Shown here in pieces: positions 26,365 to 34,406 of a stretch of DNA of 64,000 bases. Origin of the DNA: Albirhodobacter sp042466415 (GTDB lineage Bacteria; Pseudomonadota; Alphaproteobacteria; Rhodobacterales; Rhodobacteraceae); the NCBI RefSeq assembly GCF_042466415.1, contig NZ_JAXHCH010000002.1, forward strand, positions 2,108,001 to 2,172,000. Direction: 5' to 3'. Position numbers and translations under genes: made by a program. How positions within the stretch are numbered: position 1 is the first letter of the stretch; every line of letters begins with the position of its first letter. The notes beneath the pieces were generated by a model, which had not been told where the DNA came from, searched no databases, and worked only from the letters and a program-made list of their open reading frames with translations.

Positions 26365-26444
26365 TGAGCTACCCCCTAAAATTAGGACACTGACGTAAGC
26401 TGCGATTTGTTGTCTGTTGATCTTCAACACGAAGGAGATCGACG

Positions 26445-26738
26445 ATGTCGAAACGGAAGCAACATCATCCAGAATTCAAAGCCAAGGTAGCGTTGGAAGC
26501 GCTGAAGGGCGAAGAGACGGTCAGCGAGCTGGCCAGTCGGTTCGGCGTGCATCCCACGATGATCCATCAATGGAAACGTGCTCTGCTTGAAGGTGCGTCT
26601 GGCGTATTTGAGCGTGGCGGCCGGAAGGCACCGGAAGTCGATGAAGAGCAGGTCAAAGACCTGCACGCCAAGATTGGGGAGTTGGCCGTCGCCAACGATT
26701 TTTTGGCAAGAAAGCTCAAACCCTGGACCGACAAATGA
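26445..26738 (+). CDS. IS3-family transposase OrfA
   Basis: A 97-residue DNA-binding subunit with a helix-turn-helix (KAKVALEALKGEETVSELASRFGVHPTMIHQWKRALLEG) and a leucine-rich C-terminal helix used for multimerisation. It overlaps orfB by four bases in the -1 frame; IS3 elements usually make the full transposase by frameshifting near such an overlap, or by translational coupling at ATGA. Intact. Confidence 0.95.
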   Translation: MSKRKQHHPEFKAKVALEALKGEETVSELASRFGVHPTMIHQWKRALLEGASGVFERGGRKAPEVDEEQVKDLHAKIGELAVANDFLARKLKPWTDK

Positions 26739-27598
26739 GGTGCAAGATGGTTGAGCCCAATCTGCCTGGGCTGTCTGTTGGGAAGCAATGCGCGTTGCTG
26801 TCGATCTCTCGATCCTCGTTCTATTATGAGCCGAAAGGCGAAAGTGAAATGAACCTCGACCTGATGCGGCTGATTGATAAGCAGTTCCTGGAAACCCCGT
26901 TTTACGGCGTGCGCCAGATGACTTGGCACCTGCGAAATGAGGATCACGTCGTAAACGAGAAACGGATCAGACGCATTATGCGGCTGATGGGCCTCATGCC
27001 CATCTATCAGAAGCCGAACACCAGCAAGGCGGCAAAGGGGCACAAGATTTATCCTTACCTGCTGCGTGGGTTGCGGGTAAATCGGCCCAACCAAGTCTGG
27101 TGCGCCGACATTACCTATCTGCCAATGCGGCGCGGATTCTTGTATCTTGTGGCAATCATGGACTGGCACACACGCAAGGTGCTGGCTTGGCGCATCTCAA
27201 ACACGCTGGAGGCAGAGTTTTGCGTCGATGCGTTGAACGAAGCGATCCACAAGTTCGGCCCGCCTGAGATTATGAATACCGACCAAGGCTCACAGTTCAC
27301 ATCGTTTGCATGGACAGACCGACTGAGCCGCTCAAATGTCCGCATTTCAATGGATGGCAAGGGCCGCTTCCTTGACAACATCTTCGTCGAACGACTGTGG
27401 CGGTCCCTGAAGTATGAATGCGTCTACCCGCATGCTTGGGAAACCGGATCGGAGGCGAAAGCAGGCATCAGAAAATGGATCGAGTTCTACAATCACAAGC
27501 GACCGCATTCCTCGCTTGGCGGCAGGCCACCTGCCGTGGTCTATTGGCAGAGAATTAAAACAACCAACCCCGATCAGCAGGTGCAAAGAGTAGCTTAA
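26735..27598 (+). CDS. IS3-family transposase OrfB
   Basis: The catalytic subunit, 287 residues. The DDE triad is visible: WCADITYLP, NTDQGSQFTS and VERLWRSLKYE, followed by the typical NHKRPHSSLGGRPP. Reading is uninterrupted. It starts at the ATGA overlap with orfA, so it is either coupled or made as a fused OrfAB by frameshift. Confidence 0.95.
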   Translation: MRCKMVEPNLPGLSVGKQCALLSISRSSFYYEPKGESEMNLDLMRLIDKQFLETPFYGVRQMTWHLRNEDHVVNEKRIRRIMRLMGLMPIYQKPNTSKAAKGHKIYPYLLRGLRVNRPNQVWCADITYLPMRRGFLYLVAIMDWHTRKVLAWRISNTLEAEFCVDALNEAIHKFGPPEIMNTDQGSQFTSFAWTDRLSRSNVRISMDGKGRFLDNIFVERLWRSLKYECVYPHAWETGSEAKAGIRKWIEFYNHKRPHSSLGGRPPAVVYWQRIKTTNPDQQVQRVA

Positions 27599-27905
27599 TT
27601 TACGCCAGATCCTGTCCAACAAATGGGGAGTAGCTCACACCTGTCGCCAATTGATTGTCATTAAACTCCCTTGCCCCGCGGCCCACGAGGGTATGTCAAC
27701 TAGCGCCAGAAGGAGGCATACTTGATCTCGGTTACTTCGGTGCACTCATCGTTCGGCTTCGGTCTCACGCGCCGCATCCTGCGCACTCAAGGAGCGAGTA
27801 GAGCCGCCGATAACTCAGGCGCACCATTCCCGCTAGCCGTTCGAACCAATAGCACGACAGGATTCGCCGCACTGCTGCACAAGATCAATGGTAACCAACC
27901 GGTTG

Positions 27906-28202
27906 CTACCGCGGTGACTGGGCCTTGATGCGAGCGACGAGGTCTTCGTCGTCGACGAAGTCGTCGAGGAATGTATGCCAGGTTTCGGTCGTTACGCGCG
28001 CGTCCCTGAGCATATCTTTCAGTTCATCGATACCGTCATCGGTCAAGGCGGTGATAGTCTCGTCTGGGCCGGTATAGACGCTGATGATTGCCCCATAGCT
28101 CAGATTGTCGTCCTTGTAGACGATGGCCTCCAGAAGCTCGGGGTCTTCACCCAGCATCTTGGTGACATGGTCGAGGGTGCAGACGTGGCTGACGATTGCC
28201 AT
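27906..28202 (-). CDS. IS66 accessory small protein of unknown function
   Basis: A 98-residue acidic protein (MAIVSHVCTLDHVTKMLGEDPELLEAIV...) whose ATG overlaps the tnpC stop (TGATG), so it is translated after the transposase and lies inside the IS boundaries. The C-terminal third is rich in aspartate and threonine. It is not one of the three standard IS66 proteins. Possible roles are a regulator or helper of transposition, or a passenger. No domain is recognised. Confidence 0.75.
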   Translation of the reverse strand: MAIVSHVCTLDHVTKMLGEDPELLEAIVYKDDNLSYGAIISVYTGPDETITALTDDGIDELKDMLRDARVTTETWHTFLDDFVDDEDLVARIKAQSPR

Positions 28203-29830
28203 CAGGCGGCCTCCGCCTGAGGCGTGGTCAGCGGCGACCAGTTCCATGGCAACAGATCATTGATCCGATTGATCTTATGATCGTGGATGCGGGCCAGTAT
28301 GTCGGCGAGGTAGGCCTGCGGATTGAGGCCGTTCATCTTGGCGGTCTCGATGATGGTCATGGCGCGGGCCAGCGTTTCAGCGCCGGTGTCGGCCCCTGCG
28401 AAGAGCCAGTTTTTCCGGCCGATGCCGATCGGGCGCAGGGCACGTTCGGCCGGATTGTTGTCGACGGCCACCCGGCCGTCTTCGAGGAAGAGACTGAAGG
28501 CGCCCCGTCGGCTGAGCCCATAGCGAAACGCCTTGGCCAGATCACCCTTGCCGGGGATCAGCGAGAGCTGCTGCTCTGACCAGGCGAAGAAGGCCGCAAC
28601 CTTCGGGGCGCTGAGCTTCTGGCGGGCGGCGAGACGGATTTCGGCCGAACAGCCGTTGATCTCCCGCTCGATGTCATAGAGCGCGCCGATGCGGTCGAGC
28701 GCCTCGCGGGCAATTGCGGATTTCGTCTTGCCCCATTCATCATGGAAGTCGCGCCGAAGGTGAGCCCAGCAGGCGGCCTCCCGCAGACGGGGCGTCCCGT
28801 CAGGGTCCGGGCCGTATAGCTTGGCATAGCCCTTGTATCCGTCGGCCTGCAGAATGCCGCGGGTCTGGGCGAGATGGCGATGGACGTGTTCTTCCTTCCA
28901 GTCCGGCGCGAAGGCATAGACCGCGCCGGGTGGCGACGTGCCTGCCCAAGGGCGTTGATCCCGGACATAGGTCCAGATCCGGCCCTTCTTCACGCCCTTG
29001 ACCAGCCCCTTGTCGCGCTGAGACCGGTCCAGCACCCGGATCGGTGTATCATCGGCATGCAGCAGGTTGCTGACCATGACATCCGCCTCGATCCTTTCGA
29101 TCAGCGGCTGGAGCACCTTCATGGCGCGGCCGCACCAGTCGACCAGCGTGCTGTCGGGGATATCGGCCCCCATGCGCGCAAAGATCTCGTGCTGGCGATA
29201 GAGGGGAAGGTGATCGTCGAACTTGGAGACAAGGATGTGGGCCAGCAGGCCAGCACCGGCCATGCTGCCCGGGATGGGCCGACTGGGCGCAGGCACCTGC
29301 ACCATGCGCTCGCAGCGGCGGCAGGATTTCTTGGGGCGGGTAATCTGGACGACCTTCAGTTGCGCCGCGATCAGATCCAGCATCTCGCTGACATCCTCAC
29401 CCACCATCCGCAGGTCGCCGCCGCAATCGGGGCAGCAGCTGCCAGGGTCGAGCTCCTGCCGCTCGCGCGGCGTGCTGTCCGAGACCCGGGGTCGACGGCG
29501 GGATGGGCGATCGGCGACCTCGCCGGCGACAGCCGTTTCCAGCGCGCCCTTGTCCTGGCCGTCCTCCATGAGCGCCGTCTCGCTCTCGGCCGCGGCGATC
29601 AGCAGATCCTCCAGTGCCAGCTCCAGCTGCTCGATCTCGCGTTCGATCTTTTCCGAGGACTGGCCGAAGACCTGCTTCTTCAGCTTGGCGATGCGCAACC
29701 GCAGGGTCTGGATCAGCGCGTCATGGGCGCGCAACGTGGCCGAGATCTTCGCGTTCTCCGCCTGCAAGGCCGCGACCAGCGCCTTCAGAAGCGCCGGATC
29801 ATCAGGAAGAGTTTGGGCCGCTTTCGACAT
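28202..29830 (-). CDS. IS66 transposase TnpC
   Basis: Catalytic DDE transposase of 542 residues. It has an N-terminal leucine/coil region with the helix KIERE, a four-cysteine zinc-binding segment (CCPDCGG ... CRRCERM), the catalytic stretch LLHADDTPIRVLD, the ACWAHLRRDFHD motif, and a C-terminal DNNPAERALRPIGIGRKNWLFAGADTG motif typical of IS66. Reading is uninterrupted. I start at the ATG at 29830 (MSKAAQTLPDDPALL). Confidence 0.95.
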   Translation of the reverse strand: MSKAAQTLPDDPALLKALVAALQAENAKISATLRAHDALIQTLRLRIAKLKKQVFGQSSEKIEREIEQLELALEDLLIAAAESETALMEDGQDKGALETAVAGEVADRPSRRRPRVSDSTPRERQELDPGSCCPDCGGDLRMVGEDVSEMLDLIAAQLKVVQITRPKKSCRRCERMVQVPAPSRPIPGSMAGAGLLAHILVSKFDDHLPLYRQHEIFARMGADIPDSTLVDWCGRAMKVLQPLIERIEADVMVSNLLHADDTPIRVLDRSQRDKGLVKGVKKGRIWTYVRDQRPWAGTSPPGAVYAFAPDWKEEHVHRHLAQTRGILQADGYKGYAKLYGPDPDGTPRLREAACWAHLRRDFHDEWGKTKSAIAREALDRIGALYDIEREINGCSAEIRLAARQKLSAPKVAAFFAWSEQQLSLIPGKGDLAKAFRYGLSRRGAFSLFLEDGRVAVDNNPAERALRPIGIGRKNWLFAGADTGAETLARAMTIIETAKMNGLNPQAYLADILARIHDHKINRINDLLPWNWSPLTTPQAEAA

Positions 29831-29892
29831 GCGCCCTGATACCACAAGGCCCCAAGAAAGACCATAAAAACAAGGCGTTTCAACGCCATTTC

Positions 29893-30240
29893 TTAGCCTA
29901 CGCGAGCCGGTGGCGCACCCCAGTCCGGCCTGCGCCAGTCAATCCCTTCCCAGAGCATGGCGAGTTGCGCCGAAGTCAGCCGCGCTGCGCCGTCACCGCG
30001 CGCGGGCCACGGAAAGCGGCCCTTCTCCAGCACCTTATAGTAGAGGCAAAACCCCTGACCGTCCCAATGAAGCAGCTTCAGCCTGTCGCCCCGACGCCCG
30101 CGGAACGCGAAGACCGCACCACTGGTGGGCTTCTGCCGCAGGTGATCCTGCGCCAAGGCCGCCAGGCCTGCGATCCCCTTCCTCATGTCGGTCACGCCGC
30201 AGGCCAGATAAACTCGAACCCCGGTGCCCGGCCCGATCAT
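29893..30240 (-). CDS. IS66 protein TnpB (Orf2)
   Basis: A 115-residue IS66 helper protein with the family sequence VYLACGVTDMRKGIAGLAALAQ, GAVFAFRGRRGDRLKLLHWDGQGFCLYYKVLEKGRFPWP. Its ATG overlaps the tnpA stop by four bases. IS66 elements need this protein for transposition in other systems; the mechanism is not established. Confidence 0.95.
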   Translation of the reverse strand: MIGPGTGVRVYLACGVTDMRKGIAGLAALAQDHLRQKPTSGAVFAFRGRRGDRLKLLHWDGQGFCLYYKVLEKGRFPWPARGDGAARLTSAQLAMLWEGIDWRRPDWGAPPARVG

Positions 30241-30620
30241 GCGGTTTCTACAATGCGGATCAGACGCGTCAGCGTGCCCGTATCCAGAGCCGGGTCGAAG
30301 CGCAGGCAGCGGCCATTGGCCAGTTGCAATTCGATGTTGGAAGGGGGCGCCGCCGCCGGCTCTACACTCGGCGCAGGCACGGCAAGATCTGCCGGCATCT
30401 CCAGCTCCACCGGCAGGAACAGGGCCTCCGGAAACGCCGAAAGCAACCCCTTCCTCTTCATCTCGTGCCGCCAAGAATAGATCTGCTGGCGCGTCACATC
30501 ATGCCGCTGCGCAACCTGCGTCACCGTCGCGCCGTCCGCCCCAACCGACAATACGATCTCGAGCTTCGCCTCGTCGCTCCACCGCCGTCGCCGTTCCAGT
30601 CCCAGAATATCGCCACGCAT
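30237..30620 (-). CDS. IS66 protein TnpA (Orf1)
   Basis: A 127-residue helix-turn-helix protein, first gene of the IS66 operon. The recognition segment is RRRRWSDEAKLEIVLSVGADGATVTQVAQRHDVTRQQIYSWRHEM. The frame is open upstream to a GTG at 30641, but the ATG at 30620 (MRGDILGLERRRRW) fits the family. It overlaps tnpB by four bases (ATGA). Confidence 0.95.
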   Translation of the reverse strand: MRGDILGLERRRRWSDEAKLEIVLSVGADGATVTQVAQRHDVTRQQIYSWRHEMKRKGLLSAFPEALFLPVELEMPADLAVPAPSVEPAAAPPSNIELQLANGRCLRFDPALDTGTLTRLIRIVETA

Positions 30621-30727
30621 CGCAAACCCCGCATAAGACACGTCGCAAACGACGTCGCTATGAACGTGCCATATCAGATCAGCGAAAATTCAGGCAGGCG
30701 GTGGCAATCGGGCGGTTACGATCAATG

Positions 30728-31158
30728 GACCCGCAGCGGCACGATCGTTGCGGTCGGGTTTTTTCGAGCAACATCGATCAGTCAAGGCAGATGGGCTTGA
30801 AGGTTGCCTCGGTCAAGACCCCCGGCGGTCGCACTGAAGAGCTCCTGCTTTTTCAGACAGGTTCGCGGCTCAATGGAGATGCATCTTGGTTAGGCTCTGT
30901 TATTTCAAGTGGTTACCTGACACTTAATTTTACAGCCCCTTAACGGAAGTCTCACCGCCTATTTTGCTTTTTAATAATTCATCCCGTGGAGCCGTTTTCC
31001 CTACCGCGACTACTCGTATGCGCCTTAAGTACGCGCGGCTCCCTCGACGCCATGCTCTGCTTCCGATCGCCTCCTAGCTTGAACGTGAAACGAAAACGTC
31101 AGCTTCCAGAAATCCAAATTAGGCAGATCAGAAAAGTTAATGCCCACAAAGCAATGGG
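30728..31158. other. 431-base interval between IS66 and the stator operon
   Basis: No convincing gene. A short plus-strand frame ends at 30943 (C-terminal LLLFQTGSRLNGDASWLGSVISSGYLTLNFTAP) and could be the tail of a degraded gene, in a frame different from the TTG frame at 27722. The part near 31142-31159 can form a hairpin at the end of the minus-strand operon. Confidence 0.55.
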
Positions 31159-31159
31159 C
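31142..31159 (-). terminator. weak hairpin at the end of the stator operon
   Basis: On the minus strand GCCCA pairs with TGGGC across an 8-base loop, followed by ATTAACTTTTCTG. The hairpin overlaps the stop codon at 31159-31161, and the T-run is interrupted, so termination is plausible but weak. Confidence 0.35.
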
Positions 31160-33480
31160 TAAATCTTAGGATCTAACAAAGATCTAAGCGCGGATCTCAT
31201 ACGGGAACTGCCATCAATTAGAACCTCCGCGCGGCCCAAGGGACCTTCCGCAGATTGTTGATTGTCGGCGTTCGTCGATGCGAGTGAGTCGATAGCCTCT
31301 TTTTGCTGATCGCTACCAAATTCAGAGATCAGGTCAGGTGCGCCAGCCTTCCATGCCTGCCTACTCGCCTCTCCACTTTCGCCACTCAGCGCAAACGCCT
31401 CCGCCGCCGCTATGGGCTGAGCAACTAGCGCCAGTGCTTCGCCACGCAGTGAGCCAACCTGATCATTTGTAAGTCCGTCTAGCGCGTCGAGGGCTGCCTG
31501 CCCGTCACCAAGCCCGACAAATGCCTCAGCACGCAAGAGTCGCAATTGATCGCTTAACTTCAGTTCAGCCTCTAAGACAAGGGACGCCTGATCAAAGTAC
31601 CCAAGCGATATGAAACGTTTAGCGGTCTCCAAGCTCAAATTTTCGTCCGTGGAGAGGGCTCCCCACAACGCAGCGTTTTCAATAGAAAACCGCAGAAAGT
31701 CTACGTCTCCAGCGCGCTGCAACAGCGCCCGATAGACTTTCAAGCTTATCTCCTCTCGCGAACCTGGTTCATCCTCAGGCCAACGTGTCAGTGCGTCGAC
31801 GGCGCGCGCGTACTGGCCGTTGGCACTTGCCGCCAAGATAAACGCGCGCTCAATATTTGGTCCGCGTGGCGTCATACGATGCTCGAACGCCATAGCTGAG
31901 ACTTGTTCGACCAAATCATCCCCAACGGTTTCATTAGCCCCTACCTGCGCGTCGATTAACATAACCATCGCGTCGACGGCCCCTGCGCCGTTATCCTTGA
32001 TCACAGTCTTCAAATTCTCGGTCGCGTTTTCAGTATCGCCCCGCGCGAGGCTAATCCGCGCATCGATCATGTCCATAGGCATGTCATCGCGCGCGACGCG
32101 TTCCGCGATACCGCGAATGATACGCGCTGTTGCAACCTCTCCGTTCATGATTAAGCGTTCGACGAGTGGATCGACTATGAGATTTCTCAGGGACTGAGGG
32201 AGCGCGGCGAACGACCGTTGAACAGCTTCAACGTTAATCGTGTCGGTGTCTAAATCCTTCTGCGAACCCAAAACGGCCCACATCGCGCCCGGACCTTCAC
32301 AGCCAGACATCGTCAAGATAGGCGACGACGCATCGACAGACCGAGAATCCAACACGCGAGCGACATACCGCAAAAGATCAACTTCCTCGGTCTTTATTGC
32401 AAACGCGTCGAGTACCGCTTCCGCTTCAGCTCCAAATCCGAAAGATAGATAGAGCTTAGCAAGTTTAACCGCTTCCTCTTGGTTTACAGTGTCGAACTCA
32501 CCTAACAAAACTGATCTCGTTTCCGCAATTTGCGAAACCGGTGAACTATCAGTTGCCCAATCTTGCGGCCTGAGGGCATCGTCACGAAGGCAGCTTAATC
32601 CTTCGTCGGTGTAACCATGCTTCGACGGCCGTGTTTCGACTTCACGATCAAGTGACGTTTTCATCGAATATGCTAGGTCAGATTGCTCAGTTCTCGCGTC
32701 AGCTTCTTGCTGTTTGGCAGCAATGTCGCTGGGGACGCCGGTCTCTTGGGAAATCTGATCCAAAGGCTCACTTTGATCTTCATCGCCCGCGGATGGTGGA
32801 GGGGCTTGCTTAGTGGGTTCGACGCGAACCAAGCCTTGGGACGCCGCACGGCTCAATTGCCGCAAAAGTTGTTCCTCAACTAGGGCGACACGCGGATTTG
32901 AGGCGAGCTGTTCAAGCATCACTGCCGGCGTGTCGGATGTCGTTTGGGCGGCTTGAGCCGGCGGCAAGCCGTCCAAAACTCCATTCCAGAAGAAATCGGC
33001 CTGCACCTGTTGGCTCGCGCCGAGCGAGCTTAAGGGTTGACGAGAAGCGTTCCGAACCGGCGATTGGCGACCTACGTCAAACGGCGGCGCTAGCTGACCT
33101 TCTGCGTCGAGGGATATGAGGAGTTTCGCCTCCTCCTCAGACAGAATATCGATCACGACGGCGCCTTCGCGAGTCTCGAAGCTGCGCGCGACCATACGTG
33201 GCGCCAAGATGAGTTCTAGCGTACCGCCAGGCCCTTGCGCGCGCATGCTCTCGATCCGGTTTTTGGGAATCAAATCAAAGGCATTCGTCGTATCGAAGGT
33301 AATATCATCCCGTGAGAAATTGACGTTATATCCTTGCTCCGTCGGCACGAGTTTCCAAGCCGTAATGCGGGCCGGCGACAAAACAACGCGCGAGAAATTT
33401 GTGTGTTCGCCAGTCTGTACTTTTATGGTCTCTGCGTAAGTTGGCAAGGCGACCAAAAGTCCTAAAGCAACCCATTTCAT
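31159..33480 (-). CDS. large exported protein of unknown function, coupled to motA
   Basis: A 773-residue protein I do not recognise. It begins with a signal peptide (MKWVALGLLVALPTYA). Residues 20-145 are beta-rich, with repeats such as HTNFSRVVLS, YNVNFSRDDITFD and GAVVIDI that resemble the AMIN domain of cell-wall-binding periplasmic proteins. A low-complexity acidic linker follows, then about 400 residues of alpha-helical repeats of TPR/Sel1 appearance (AVKLAKLYLSFGFGAEAEAVLDAFA; AKRFISLGYFDQASLVLEAELKL). Its ATG overlaps the motA stop by four bases (ATGA), so it is made with MotA. The context suggests a periplasmic stator or motor-assembly factor. The open frame extends upstream, but the ATG at 33480 gives the signal peptide. 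Confidence 0.8.
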   Translation of the reverse strand: MKWVALGLLVALPTYAETIKVQTGEHTNFSRVVLSPARITAWKLVPTEQGYNVNFSRDDITFDTTNAFDLIPKNRIESMRAQGPGGTLELILAPRMVARSFETREGAVVIDILSEEEAKLLISLDAEGQLAPPFDVGRQSPVRNASRQPLSSLGASQQVQADFFWNGVLDGLPPAQAAQTTSDTPAVMLEQLASNPRVALVEEQLLRQLSRAASQGLVRVEPTKQAPPPSAGDEDQSEPLDQISQETGVPSDIAAKQQEADARTEQSDLAYSMKTSLDREVETRPSKHGYTDEGLSCLRDDALRPQDWATDSSPVSQIAETRSVLLGEFDTVNQEEAVKLAKLYLSFGFGAEAEAVLDAFAIKTEEVDLLRYVARVLDSRSVDASSPILTMSGCEGPGAMWAVLGSQKDLDTDTINVEAVQRSFAALPQSLRNLIVDPLVERLIMNGEVATARIIRGIAERVARDDMPMDMIDARISLARGDTENATENLKTVIKDNGAGAVDAMVMLIDAQVGANETVGDDLVEQVSAMAFEHRMTPRGPNIERAFILAASANGQYARAVDALTRWPEDEPGSREEISLKVYRALLQRAGDVDFLRFSIENAALWGALSTDENLSLETAKRFISLGYFDQASLVLEAELKLSDQLRLLRAEAFVGLGDGQAALDALDGLTNDQVGSLRGEALALVAQPIAAAEAFALSGESGEASRQAWKAGAPDLISEFGSDQQKEAIDSLASTNADNQQSAEGPLGRAEVLIDGSSRMRSALRSLLDPKI

Positions 33481-34346
33481 GCTGCATCCTGCTTCACAGC
33501 TTTGAGTGCATCCTCGAGCTCCGAAAAGCTTGGGCGAATGTGATGCGGGGTATTTTGTCGACCAACCTCGATGCAAATGTTGGTTGCATGATTATGCAAA
33601 TTTGCGATCAAAACTTCGCGCACGAGTTTGTAGAAGTGGCTATCCTCAGCAATCACAGTGCCCACTTTTGTGGCAAATGGCGCGACGAGACCGTAGGCCA
33701 TGAACACCCCCATAAAGGTCCCAACGAGTGCCGAGCCGATCATCCCACCGAGAATTTCCGGAGGTTGATCGATTGACGCCATCGTCTTGATAACCCCAAG
33801 CACAGCAGCAACAATTCCCAATGCGGGCAGCCCATCGGCAATTGTTTGCAAAGCATGGGCGGAATGTTGCGCGTGTGCGAGCTGCTGATCAAGTTGCTTG
33901 TCGAGAACCTCTTCGACCTGATGCGGATCGTCGTAATTCATTGAGGCAGATCGCAAGGTATCACAGATAAGATCGACAACTTCGTGATCACTCAAAATTT
34001 TCGGATATTTGCCGAAAATCGACGACTCCGTAGGAGCTTCGATATGTTCTTCGATCGCGACAGGGTTCTGACGCACGAGGCGAATGAGCTCGAACAATAA
34101 ACACAGGAGATCTCGGTAATCCTGCGGAAGCCATTTCGGCCCCTTAAATACCTTCCCGACATCCTTCAGTGTGTGTTTGATAGATTTCATATCGTTGCCA
34201 AGCACGAAGGCTCCGACAGCTGCGCCACCGATCATAATCATTTCCCACGGAGCAGCCTCGATGACGATCCCCATCTTGCCGCCGTGGGCGACGTACCCGC
34301 CAAAAACCATGACAAAGACAATTACAATGCCAGCTACACCAATCAT
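33477..34346 (-). CDS. motA: flagellar stator protein MotA
   Basis: Inner-membrane stator subunit of 289 residues that conducts protons or sodium with MotB. It has the four membrane segments of the family: two near the N-terminus, a long cytoplasmic loop with VAIEEHIE, and the conserved ADGLPALGIVAAVLGVIKTM and GTFMGVFMAYGLVAPFATKV pair. No motB is adjacent, which is unusual. It lies 60 bases after the motE-like gene and overlaps the large uncharacterised gene. Confidence 0.95.
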   Translation of the reverse strand: MIGVAGIVIVFVMVFGGYVAHGGKMGIVIEAAPWEMIMIGGAAVGAFVLGNDMKSIKHTLKDVGKVFKGPKWLPQDYRDLLCLLFELIRLVRQNPVAIEEHIEAPTESSIFGKYPKILSDHEVVDLICDTLRSASMNYDDPHQVEEVLDKQLDQQLAHAQHSAHALQTIADGLPALGIVAAVLGVIKTMASIDQPPEILGGMIGSALVGTFMGVFMAYGLVAPFATKVGTVIAEDSHFYKLVREVLIANLHNHATNICIEVGRQNTPHHIRPSFSELEDALKAVKQDAA

Positions 34347-34406
34347 ATCTACACCTCCGGTTGGCCTATAAATTGCACTGCGAGGTCTTAAAAAACCCTA
34401 TTCAAT

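Larger units (their letters stand above)
26365..27637 (+). mobile_element. complete IS3-family insertion sequence
   Basis: A 1273-base element. The imperfect terminal inverted repeats start TGAGCTAC and share further blocks (CCC, TT-GGACA, GTAA). The flanks show the 4-base direct repeat CACC at 26361-26364 and 27638-27641, the target duplication. It holds the orfA and orfB transposase frames, both open, so it may be active. It lies in the gap inside the flagellar gene cluster. Confidence 0.92.
27891..30719 (-). mobile_element. complete IS66-family insertion sequence
   Basis: A 2829-base element. The ends are matching inverted repeats beginning GTAACC, with blocks CCG-TTGC-ACCGC in both. The 8-base direct repeat GATCAATG is at 27883-27890 and 30720-30727, exactly the IS66 duplication size. 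The gene order on the minus strand is tnpA, tnpB, tnpC and an extra 98-residue gene. All frames are open, which suggests recent insertion. Confidence 0.95.
27722..30837 (+). pseudogene. small open frame interrupted by the IS66 element
   Basis: A frame starts at the TTG at 27722, preceded by a strong AAGGAGG, and reads 56 codons to the IS66 insertion at 27891. If the IS and one copy of its 8-base duplication are removed, the frame continues from 30728 to a stop at 30835-30837, giving a 92-residue hypothetical product. I do not recognise the protein, so it may be a small gene inactivated by IS66 or a chance frame behind a chance ribosome site. Confidence 0.35.

Noticed and set aside
28874..29839. 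Plus-strand frame of 321 codons inside the IS66 element
   Set aside because: It is antisense to tnpC and is due to the high GC content of the element.
30725..30943. Short frame with C-terminal LTLNFTAP after IS66
   Set aside because: Its first codons lie in the IS66 target duplication, it has no ribosome site, and it is out of frame with the TTG frame left of IS66. It is mentioned only as part of the interval.
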